A DNA stretch of 64,000 nt from contig JAJHZJ010000754.1 in the NCBI GenBank assembly GCA_023548195.1, forward strand, positions 372,001-436,000. Reading direction: 5' to 3'. Both the position numbers and the translations under genes were made by a program. Every line of letters starts with the position of its first letter. The stretch's first letter is position 1. This document shows, in pieces, positions 44,301-56,300 of this stretch. A model generated the notes under the pieces. The model had not been told where the DNA came from and ran no database searches. It saw nothing but the letters and a program-made list of their open reading frames with translations. This DNA is from Bettongia penicillata ogilbyi (Eukaryota > Chordata > Mammalia > Diprotodontia > Potoroidae).

Positions 44301-47300
44301 TGGGGTCCAGGCAAACAAAGGCCAGTGGAATAGCACAGCTCCCTAAGAATCAACAAATAAGCAGGAATTCAGAGAACCCTGGTGAGCAAGAATGGCAGGG
44401 ACTTACAGGAAGGAAGCAAAAATAACAGGCACCATCCCCAGCCTTAACCACCTTGTCTTTGGGGGAGCAGGTGGTTTGGAATACATAATCACTGCTCAAC
44501 GACTGACTGGCTGCCAGTGCTTTCACCTGAGGTCAAGGGTCAGACAAAGCCTAGGCCTCCAGGGGTTTTGCTTTTAATTGTTTATCACTGTCACAAGGGG
44601 AGGTTTGAATTCAGAAATGACTATCACATGGAAACCAGACTCCAATAAAACTTTTAAAAAAGTAGATTACTTCAAGGGACACAAGGAAAAGTGAGAGCTC
44701 AATTAGCCTTTCTTTACCATGAGTACACAGCCTGGAATCAGGAAGCCCTGAATACAAATCCAGACCTGTCGTAGCTGGGGCCTGAGCAAGGCCACTTGGC
44801 CTGTCTCCTCTGTAAAATGTGAGGATCCAGCGAGAAGGGCCTAGCACACAGTGCTCGGCATCAGTATCCTTATTTTGACGTGGGCCTGCACTCCCCAAGG
44901 TGCACAAACAAGGCCACTTGACTTGGGTCCCATCTCTATCTCTTTCTCTCAGTTACAAATCAAGTCTGCCTCCTCATCTCTCACTTTCGCTTTCCTCACA
45001 TGGAAGGTCATGTGCCTTCTTGACTCATCAGAAATCTTTTCCAGTTCAGGGCCCATTCATGTATTCATTACACTTGGAATCACAAAGGTCCTTATACCTA
45101 ATTCAACCCCACAGAACCCAGTTCACCACATCAATGCCAATGCTGTGCTGTCCCATGCTCTTGGTCAGTCATTTCAGTCACGTCCAACTCTCCATGACCC
45201 CGATGGGGGTTTTCTTGGCAAAGTTATTGGAGTGGTTCACCATTTCCTTCTCCACTTCATTTTACAGACGAGGAAACTGAATAAACAGAGTGAAATGACT
45301 TGCCCAGGGTCAAACAGCTAGTCAGTATCTGAGGCTGGATTTGAACTCAGGAGGATGAGTCTCGCTGATCCCAAACCCAATGCTGTGTTCACTGCGCCAC
45401 CATAAAAATCTCCTAAAATTACTTTGAAAATAAGCCCCACTCTGCAAAGGCCAAGGAAACGGTGGATAATAAAAGGATCAGAGTAGTTCCTTCCCCAAGA
45501 GACCTGCTCACACAAATTTAAAATAAAACCTAAAATCTGCTGGTGCCCTCTAGGCCTCCTACAACAGGCCACTCAAGAACACAGGCAGCCTTATTCCCAG
45601 CTGGTTTTCTGATTAAAACTTTTAAAAAAGGAAAAGAAGAAAAGAGAAAAAAAGAAAAGAAAAAACCCTGCCTGTAGAACTTTTCTGGTCCCAGGCAAAA
45701 CTCTGAAGGACAAATTTCCCATCCCTCTGTGCATTTATCACACAATGCAGCCTGCCGGTGTGAATTAATCTGGTCCACATGGTCCAGTCCTTGGTCCACA
45801 TGGTCCAGTCCTTGGTCCACCCTGTAGGTGGGAGGCCAGACCTCTGCAGTGGATCAGGAGGCTTTGGGTTCTAGTTCAGGAGCTCTGCCAAAGTCATTCA
45901 GCCAATGGGAGCCAGATCCTTGTCAATTAAATAAAAAGAACCTTTGGTTATGTGTTTGAGAACAGGGGTTCTTAACTTAGGGAACATTTATATTTTGAAA
46001 ACTATATTTCAGTATCATAGGTTTCCTCTGAAACCCCAAGTACCTTTATTTTATGGATTTAACATCATCTTTCTAAGAAGTCCCTAAACTTCCCTAGACA
46101 GCCCAATGGGGCCAGGACACAAAAAAGGTGAACAAGTCCTGTTCTCCAAGGTCCTTTCCAATCCCAAATCCTATGATCTCCAAACTAAGCCCTCATTTTC
46201 AGTCTTGTCCAGGCTCTGCCCGCCTCACTCACCAGCCACAGTTTCATTAGACACCAATAATAATCAAGCTGGCTGCCAAGAAGTCTGGACCAAGTTTGGT
46301 TTTTTCCAAGTCTGGCCCTGCCCAAAAACAGAACACACCCAACTCATATAACAAGGAACCAATTCAATTCCATTAACATTGATTGAGCTTCTGCTGTCAG
46401 ACAGGAGAGAAAAAGATTAATGAGACTAGGTGATGACAAACTTTTTGGTCTCAGAACCCCTTTACACTCTTAAAAATTGAAGATACCTCCCCAAAAGTTG
46501 ATTTATTTGGGTTAACTTCACTGATATTTACCGTATTAGAAATCAGAACTGATTCATTTTCTAAAATTTAAGAATTCATCTAAAAATAATAAAAAGAACA
46601 CAAAAAAAACTTCAAAAACAAAAAATAATTTATTGTAAGAATGGCACTTTTACATATTTTTGCAAATCTCCTTAATGTCTGGCTTAACAGAAGACAGACA
46701 AAATTCTCATAAATGTGTCCATATTCAATTTGTTGTGGATACTTGTGTTATTTTAGCTGCAGTATATAAAGAGAATCCAGCCTCACAAAGATGTGTAACT
46801 GGAAAAGGGAGGAATATTTTAATAGGCAAATAACATTTTAGTGTGATGAAACTAATTCTGATCTTGAAGTCCCCCTAAAAGGGTCTCAAGGACACCCAGT
46901 TCTCAGACCCTGTTTTGAGAACCACTGAATTAGACAATCTCAGTCTTCCAGAAGAGTTTATTTCTAATGGGAAAAATAAGACATGAACACAACTAAATGC
47001 AGTACAAAGGAGTATGAAGTAACAGAACAGCAGATTTGTATAACAACTTACTATTTACAAAATGCTTAACATAAATTTGTTCTGTTGCTTACCAGGGTGG
47101 AGAGAGGAGGAAACACTGCTGTCATCTGTCCTTGGACTCTAGCTATGTGGCCATGGGTTAACCAGTGAATTTCTGGGCTGGCAAGGGGTGGTGGTGGTAG
47201 CTGGTTTGGTCCTCCAGGACCAAAATGACGTCCCACCATGATAAAGTGAAGTTTCAGTGTGTCCAACTGTGGCCGCCAATACGGGCTCAGAATGCTCTAC

Positions 47301-50300
47301 CAGAGGCTGGGCACAGGCAGTCCCTGTGAACATTTGGGGTGGATACTCCAAATTTGCGCATCCTACATTTCCTCTGTGCTGTCTCAATCCTGCTTTGCTC
47401 AAACAGCACAGCACCCTTTCTGATGTGGGCACGCCCTGCTGAGCGATCCTGTGCCAGTGTCTCCATGTCCCAAAATCAAATCCAAAGTTCTTCAGACAGA
47501 CCTTGAGAGTGTCCTTGTATCGCTTCTTCTGACCACCATGTGATCACCTGCCCCATGCAAGTTCTCCATTAAATAGTCTTTCCGGCAAGCGTACATTTTG
47601 CATTCAAACAATGTGGCCAGCCCATCAGAGATGTGCTCTCTGAAGCTTACTTAGTTTGAATGCCTGGCAGTTTAGTTCCAGCAAGGACTTCAGGGTCTGG
47701 TACCTTATCCTGCCAGGTGATCTTCAGAATCTTCCTAAGACAGTTCAAATGGAAGCGATTCAGTTTCCTGGCCTGGCACTGGTAGACTGTCCATGTTTCA
47801 CAGGCACACAACAATGAAGTCAGCACAACGGCTCTGCAGACTTTCAGTCTGGTAGTCAGTCTAATACTTCTTCTCTCCCATACTTTTCTTCAGAGCCTCC
47901 CAAACACTGAGCTAGCTGTGGCAATGTGTGCATCAACCTCATTGTCAATGCGTACAATCCTGGAAAGTACACTACACCAAGGTAAGTGAACCTGTCCACA
48001 GCACTCAAAACTTCTCCATTTGTTGTAACCGATGGTTCCATATATGGTGTGGTAGTGGCTGATGGAGCACCTGTGTTTTCTTGGTGTTAATTAGGCCAAA
48101 ATTAGCACAGGCAGCAGAAAACTGATCCGTACTTCGTTGCATCTCAGCTTTGGAGACTGCATTGAGCGCACAATCATCTGCAAACAGAAAATCATGCACC
48201 AACACTCCCTCCACTTTGGTCTTTGCTTGTAGCCTTTCTTACCCTCAGTACAGTAGTTGACCTTGATGCCATGTTCATCCTCATTGAAAGCATTTGACAT
48301 CATGGCTGAAAACATCATGCTAAAAAGCATGGGAGCAAGCACACAGCCCTGTTTCACTCCACTGGTGACTGACTGGGAAGGCACGAGAGCATTGTCCACT
48401 ATCCTGAACCCAGGCAAACATGGCATCATGAAACTGATGTACAACACTGATGAACTTCTCTGGGCAACCAAATTTTGACATAATTTTCCATAAGCCCTCA
48501 TGCCTAACAGTGTCAAAGGCCCTGATCAGATCTATAAACGTTGTGTACAGACCTCTGTTCTCCTCCTGGCATTTCTCCTGGAGTTGTTGGGCAGCAAACA
48601 CCATATCAACTGTTCCTCTGTCCTTTCTGAAGTCACACTGACTCTCAGATAGATGACCATCTTCCAGGTGAAGGATCAGCCTATTAAGGAGAACTCCAGC
48701 AAGAATCTTGCTAGAAATGACTGAGAGCGATTCCCCTGTGATTGTCATAGGACGGTCTATTTCCTTCACCTTTACAGAGGTGGTGTATGTGTGTATATAT
48801 ATAAAAATATATATTTATAGAGATAAACAATGGAGGCATCCTTGAACTCCTGGGAGATAACCTCCTCTTGCCATATAACCTGGAAATTTCAATCAGCTTT
48901 TGTATGAGCAATGTCCCCCTACCTTGTAAATCTCGGCTGGAATAGAATGAGCACCAGGTGCTTTACCACATGTAAGGAGCCTAAAGGCCCTCAAATCCTC
49001 TTCCTTCAGTTGAAGTTCAGTTAAGGAGGACTTGACTTTAACCTGAGGTAAACAGACAATGGCCTCAGCATTGACTGGTGATGGTCTGTTGAGAACACTA
49101 TGGAAGCGTTCAGCCCACCTCTCCAGAATCATGTCCTCATCACTAATCACTGTGGCTCCATCAGCACTGAGTAGTTGTGATGCACCATAGGTTTTTGGTC
49201 CTCAGAGACCGAGACCTCCCCACAACATCTCTGATGAGAAGTTGTTCAGCCTTGGCTCCCAGGATGGGAGCTTACCAGACCATGTATGGATAGGTCTGTT
49301 ACTGGGCAGCCGAAAACCTCAATTTCTCTCTAGTTCCAGTCTCTGAGCACCAAGCACCCAAGTCTCATACCTCATCTATAAGACAGCCCTTCAAAATATC
49401 TGGGAGAATTCACATTTCCCCTTTTCTCCTAAGTTCAAGGGTTTCCTCTTCTCTGGACTAAATATCCAACTCATTCCTTCAAATAATACTACAGCACATG
49501 CTCAGTCCTTGACCGTTCTGCATTTCCTCCTCTGGACCCTTTAGTTTCTCAATGTCCTTCCTAAAAGATTATACCCAGAATTCAAGACAACACTCCAAGG
49601 ACCACAAGGCTATCACACCTCCTGCTTCCCCCTGGACAGTATACAGGTTTTTTAAGGGAGGAAAAGATACAAGAGATGTTGTACCTGCCGTATCTCACCA
49701 CTGACTCCTACTGAGCTTGTAACAATCTCTCTGAGCCTCTGTATGACTGGCATCAGTCAAAGGAGGGCAATATCATACCTACCTCCTTACTGTTGGATGG
49801 ATCAAATTAGACAATGAATGTATAAGACTGTGTAAATCAGCCTGCCAGGCAACAGATTAACGTCAGTTCTTGGAACTTAATCTAGCACAGAAAAGGCCTA
49901 CAAGGTAATGAACAAATCTTTGATGCTGGTAACAGCGTCTCAATCCTCACACATAACTACCGCTTGGTCCTACAAAAAACTACATTACATAAGAATCTCT
50001 CATCAATTCCCAAAGGTTCCATTATCACCACAGTATAGAGGATTCTCTCCTTTAGCACCATCAGCAGCCTGTTGGATATTTCATGGGCATCTTAAGCTCA
50101 TTTCCCCAGGGGCAAATCCTCTTGCAAAAACTTGATTATAATATGAGGATAACTAACTGGGGTTAAGACCACAAAAGACCACCGCTGCTTGATTTCAATT
50201 CCTTCTCCAGGCCTTGTTTTTCAAAAAAAAAACTGTAGGAACTTTTAACTAAAACTGATTTAGTTAAGACTAGGGATATGCAATTTTTTTAATTACTTTT

Positions 50301-53300
50301 TAAAAATTAACTTATTTTTACACACTTTTTATCATCTCTCCCTCCCATGAAACTCCTCTACTGAACAAAAAACAGACGAACAAAAAACCCCAACAAATAA
50401 TAAAATATTTATCAGAAATACACAGTTCAGGCAAAACAAATTCCCATTCTGGCCATGTCCACATCCATGTCCCAATATGTGTGTGTTGGCATTTTAAGTT
50501 CCTCAGTTCTTTGGCAGAAGGTTAAGTAAGCAATGTCTCTTCTGAGATTAAGGCTCCTCACTGAACTTATCCAAACTCTGAAGCTTTTCTCTAGTTCTCC
50601 ATACATCAGTATCACTACCTATTCTGGTACTGCTCACTTCACTGTACATCACATCATAAAAGGCCTTCCCAGTTTGCTCTGAAACTCTCCATTTCATCAT
50701 GTTATGGCACAACACTATTCTACTGGATGCAGAAACCAAAATTTGATCAACCAATTTGCCTATTAGAATACTGTCCCTTAAGTTTCCAATTTTTTGCCAC
50801 AATAACTATTATAAATATTTCTGTACCTACACTTTCTTTGACCTCTCTGGCGTCCAGGCCTAGTAGTGGTACAGTTTAGTCAAAGGGAATGGACGGTTAG
50901 TCATTGAGAGGCGTAAAAATTCCAAACTGCTTTTTAGAACCTGTGGATCAATTTACAGCTTGCAACAGGGCCCTGCTTTCCAACACACCTGCCATTTTCT
51001 TGTCATCTCTGCCAATCTAATGGAAAGGTTGATTTCGTTCCGATGGCAGACGGCTTACACTTCTTCCTTTTCCAACTGCCTACTCATATCCTCTGGCCAT
51101 TTATCTACTGAGGAATGGCTTAGTCTTATCATCTGAATTCTTTATCTTAGAAATGAGATCTTTGTCAGAAAAACTAGCAGCAAAGATATTCTTTTCCCCA
51201 TTTACACGTGTCCCCCTCCTATTTCCATTTTAAACTTAATCTTTTCCCATATGGAAATCCACGGAGAGGGAGAAGGGGGATTGGAGTGTGTGTTCAATTC
51301 TCCTTTACCAAATTCCTATGACAGTGAAGTTTGTGGAATGCCTACTGGTCCTCCCCCATCCTCTATGATTTATATGTTCATCTTAAGTGCCTTTGTTATG
51401 TCACGTGTTGTGTCTTTTGACAAAAATCATCATCTTTTTCTTTTCCAATACTATACTCTGTCCTTCCTATTTTTGTCTTCTAAGAACATCAAAACAAAAC
51501 CATCCATGGGCCCTGTCATTTTTACCTTTTTTCCCAATGACCCTTAGCTGGGCAGCTAGGTGGCACAGTGCATAGAGCATTAGGCCTGGAGTCAGGAAGA
51601 TCAGAGTTCAAATCTGGCCTGTTTTAACCCTGTTTGCCTCAGTTTTTTCATCTGTAAAATGAGAAGGAAATGGCAAACCATTCCAGTATTTCTGCCAAGA
51701 AAACCTCAAATGGGGTCACAAAGAGTTAAGACACTATTGAAAACAACTATACAACAACATGACCCTTACAGAGAGTAGGATTTTGAGAAGTCATTTGTTT
51801 CTTATCTCCCTATTTTAACATGCAAAAAATTCATTCCCCATATTCCCTTTCAATTCAGCAAATATGTGTACCTTTCTGTTTCTCTTGCTGACTGAGTTTC
51901 CATTTCAAAATGTCGACTCAGTTTTATCTGAAATTCTTAGGAATCTTCTATTCCATAAAAATTCATTTTTTCCCTTGAAGGATTATACTTAGTTTTAGAT
52001 TATATGTTATCCTTACTTATCACTTGCCTTTTGAAATGCTGTATTACAAGCTCTCCTTTCTTTACAGCTGCAGCAGCTAAGTCTTACATAACCCTACTGT
52101 GGTTCTAGACTGGCAGGTCTTTGTCTGTGCCTGTCAGTGCCACACAGACCACCCCTCTGCTTCCCACCAATCTACCCCTGATGGTCGCTATCAGGATCTC
52201 AGCAGGATTCTGGAGATTTTCTGTGGATCCCAGGGAAGGGTAGAGACATCTACAGGTGATTTTTATTTCTTGTTAAACTAGTGGATTTCTAAGCCCCAGA
52301 GTGGTATTTTCAAGGGGTCTGGGATCACCAAACCTAGCATCATCTCATCATACTAAGAATTTTTTTAAATTACAGATTGAGACTGACAATACTATCTATA
52401 TCAATTTACAAATTTGGTGCTATATCAAACTATCAAGAGGTCACTTCACAGAGCCAGACAAAATGACAACACTTATTCAGAGAAACAAATTCTAGAATTT
52501 CAAAGCAAATGAGGGGGAGGGAGGTGAAAATGAGGAGGCAATAGTACTTCTCTATGTCAAATCACACTATAAAGTAGTACTGTAAACTTTGAGAATAGTT
52601 AAAACACAGACTAGTATCGTCATTAGGAGATGGATAAGGAAAAATCAAAAACTGTCAAACAACCCAGCATTTGATTAACATGAGAAGATAAATTATTTAG
52701 GAAAGAACCCACTACTTAACAAGAACTGATGGGAATATTCAAAAAGTAGTTTGGCAAAAAAACCAGGTTTCACACACAACATGTGCCACATTAAGCTCAC
52801 AGTAGACACATAACCCAGAGATATTCAGGGAAAAAAAATTTGAAATCCTAAATTAAAAAGAAAAAAAGACCAGCTCACATACCTTTCACACTAAGGTTTA
52901 AGGAAGAATTTACAACCAAACAAGGTAGAGAGGCAATCACAAAAAGTCAAATAGATCATCTGGATTATATGCAATTGAACTGCTTCTGCAAGAAGAAAAT
53001 CAATGCAAACAGGATGAAGGAATTCTGTCAAAACAAAAAGGTCCTGGAATCAATACCTACAATAAAGACATGACATCTCAAGACGCTTGGTGGGAGGGGT
53101 GGGCAGGGGTCACACGTAGAAGACCAAGAACCATTCATTCCACAGAGGATAAATGGCAAAGGATAGGAACAGTTCTCCAAAGGAATGCAAACTCTAAACA
53201 ATCGTATGAAAAATAGCTCCAAGTCACTAAGAAGAGAAATGCAAGCCAGAACTACTGAGGCAAAGATGACCCAAACGGGCAGTCAGTTCTGAAGGAGCTG

Positions 53301-56300
53301 ACCAGACTGGGAAGCAATCTGGAACAATGCTACAAAAGGATGACAATGTTCAAACCCTCTACCCCAGAAATCCTGCAGCTGGGTACGTGCTACACTTCAC
53401 TCCACCCCACCACACCCAAGGATGGTAAAGGGAGTCCCAGGGTCCCAGAGACACTGAAATAGCTGCAGTTGTATTTTTTTTGTAGTAACAAAGAACTAGG
53501 GGAGCAGAGGAGATGTCTGCTGTTAGGGAAACAACCAAACAAGCTGTGGCACGCGAATGTAATGGCACGTTACTACACTAGTAGAAATAACGACTACACA
53601 GAACAAGAAGCCAGGGAGCCTTGCAGGAACTAATGCAAAGTACAGCAGAATCAGAAAAACAAGATGGATGGTGACAAGCATGAAGAGGAAATGAAGGACC
53701 AAGCGCTTGACCAGGAAGCGAATCTATCTCCACCTCCCTGCCCCTTTACAGGCGCGGCCATGGAGCAGGCAGGGCCTTGGCACTGGGAGCTGATGGGCTG
53801 TTTATGCTTAACACTTACCCACCCTCTTTTGGGGAGAGAAAGAACAGGATTAGGAAATTAGAGTGATCGAAAAACAAAACAAAATGTTTTTTTAAATAGG
53901 CACAAGCCATGTTCAGTGTGCTTTTGCTGGATTTTTCCAACTCATATAAAATTTCTCTGAAATGTAATAATAAAATTAGATTCATTCAAGAAGTCAGTTC
54001 TACAGTAACCACAATTTGATGAAATAATCACTACAAGGCTGACAGTTAAGTTCTGCTGAAAACTCAACCATCCGTAAGGTATCTGATTTATAAGTCTTAG
54101 GTGAGGGAAGCGGAGGAGGACAGAAGAAAATGTTCACAACACACAAGTATGTGAGCTGGCAAATTTTTTAAAGAGGTAATCAACAAGAGAATCTCCTCCC
54201 TTAGCCCCTAAAATATGCCACTAGAAGTTAATAGAATTGGTAATACTTGATAAATTTATGAGCCTATTATGTGTGTGTACACACACATACCACCCCCCCA
54301 ACACCCCCCACCTCAGTGCTTACTGTCAGTCACAGCCAGGTAGTGCTGCTGCTAAGAGATAAGCGGGAGAGAACACACTGCCTTTTTATATCTAGACACA
54401 GGGACAGAAACCCAAGAGGAAGAACTGATGAATGATGACATCTCACCTGACGCAGAAATCAGTATTTAGACAACAGGAGATCATAACAGTGGGATCCTAA
54501 GTAAAATACAGTGTTTAGCCCACTCTCCCCACCCCACCCCAGGCCAGAGTCTGAGACCAGAAGAAGAGTCCTAAGCCCCGAAAGGGAAGAGCTTCCCTCT
54601 CTGTCCCTGGCCATGTCTAGGCTCTGGACAAAGCTGAGGATTTGGTACCATTCACTGTAATGAACCAATCCTTCCTTCCAAGGACACCCCGCTTGGCCTC
54701 CAAGCTTGATTACAGCTCAAATTTTGCCCAGCAAAAGAAAATCACCTTAACCTTTTGCTAAATAGGAATGATGAGAACACAAGAGCTCCAAAGTTTAGCA
54801 GCCTAGACTGAATGTGTTTGAGGCAGGATGCACTGGAGGATGCTTAGTCACACTCCTTACCACCAGAGCTTTTCTGTAAATACATGGCTTTGCTTTAAAT
54901 CGCCCTGTTTTCATTGGCTCTGCTGTAAGGTAGCAACAACCCAGCCTCTGTGAGTCTTCCAACAGTTATTTATACATTGTCATGGGCCTGAAGGTTGCTT
55001 CCTGGGGTGGCAGTGGTTTTCTGACTTGGGAAAAAGTCCTCTCCAAGACTGAATTCATGACAAAATACCAACATTCTAACACCAGAAGCAGCATTCATGT
55101 TTTCCAGTAAGAGAGTTGACAGGCACTCGTTCAGTGACGCTACTGTTGTGTACTATGTGCCAGGCACTGTGCTACGCACACACTGAAGATGCCCCAGGAA
55201 AGTAAGCGAATTCATATACTCTGGATGCCCACCATACACTGGGAGAGTGAGGTATGTTCTCAGGGATCGTTAACATACAAAAACCCAAAAGTACAGGGAT
55301 CGGAGTGAAGGCACTCATGTCTTATGTAGGAGGGCATGCCTGGTTCCAAGAGGCAGAGATGAAGAGGAGCTGGGGGACAGCCTGGGCAAAGGCTGGGAAT
55401 GGAGAAGAGGGTGAAGGCTGGTTCAGCTGGACTGTGTGAGAGGGCACAATTGTCAAGAAGCGCAGGAAGACAGCTAGATTCTAGATTTGAACAGTGAGGG
55501 GTTTCCCATTCTAAGCAGGGGCTAGAGGCCACAGGGAGAATTCAGAGATGTCGCCTGGCCTCAGGGATATAGAGATAGATGGAGAGGAGGGGGAGAAGCC
55601 AGAGGAAGGAAGACCAAGTAACAACCACGGCAACAGCAAGAAGTGATGAGATTACAGTGATCTCTTTCAGTGAGTGCTCAGGCTCCACCGGCTCATGCCA
55701 TAGATAACAAAGGAGTAGGAAGAGCAATAAAAAGGAGAGAGGGAGGGAAAACCATCCCTTGCTCCAATTCAATTCAACAAGTAGGTGGCAAGCACTGAGG
55801 TAGGTGCACCCTCCTCAACCATTAAACCTAAGTCACTGCCCCTCTCACAAAGCACCCCAAAGGAGTGTGTCCAATCCCAGGAAGGCCAAGGAGGAAGGGC
55901 TTCCCAGAGGCAGTGGCAGGAGCTGAGCTTCCAAGGAAGAGAAAACTCTGTGGCAGAGAGAAGGGAGCACGTAGAGGCACAACCACCACCAGGGCGAAAG
56001 GGGAGGAAAGCTTCAGCTGTGCTGAGTGACACAAAGTGCATGAAGGAGAATAACCCAAGGGAGGCCTGGAAAGGGAAGCGGAAGCCACCCAAGATTTCCG
56101 AGCAGATTTTTTGAGCGGTCTGATCTGTTTTAGGAAGATCACTTTGACAACTGTGAGAAGACAGGATGAGAGGGGAAGAGGGGCCTTAAGTTCATTCAAG
56201 GAGAAACCAAGGTTTTCTCCTACATTAAGATACTGAGACAGGCTGAGAAGAAAGGCAAAAACTAATGCAGATGGGGCAGTCACTTTTTGGTACTGAAATA

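Noticed and set aside
50270..53980. Endogenous retrovirus
   Set aside because: No LTR pair, gag or env; the blocks fit L1 3' ends.
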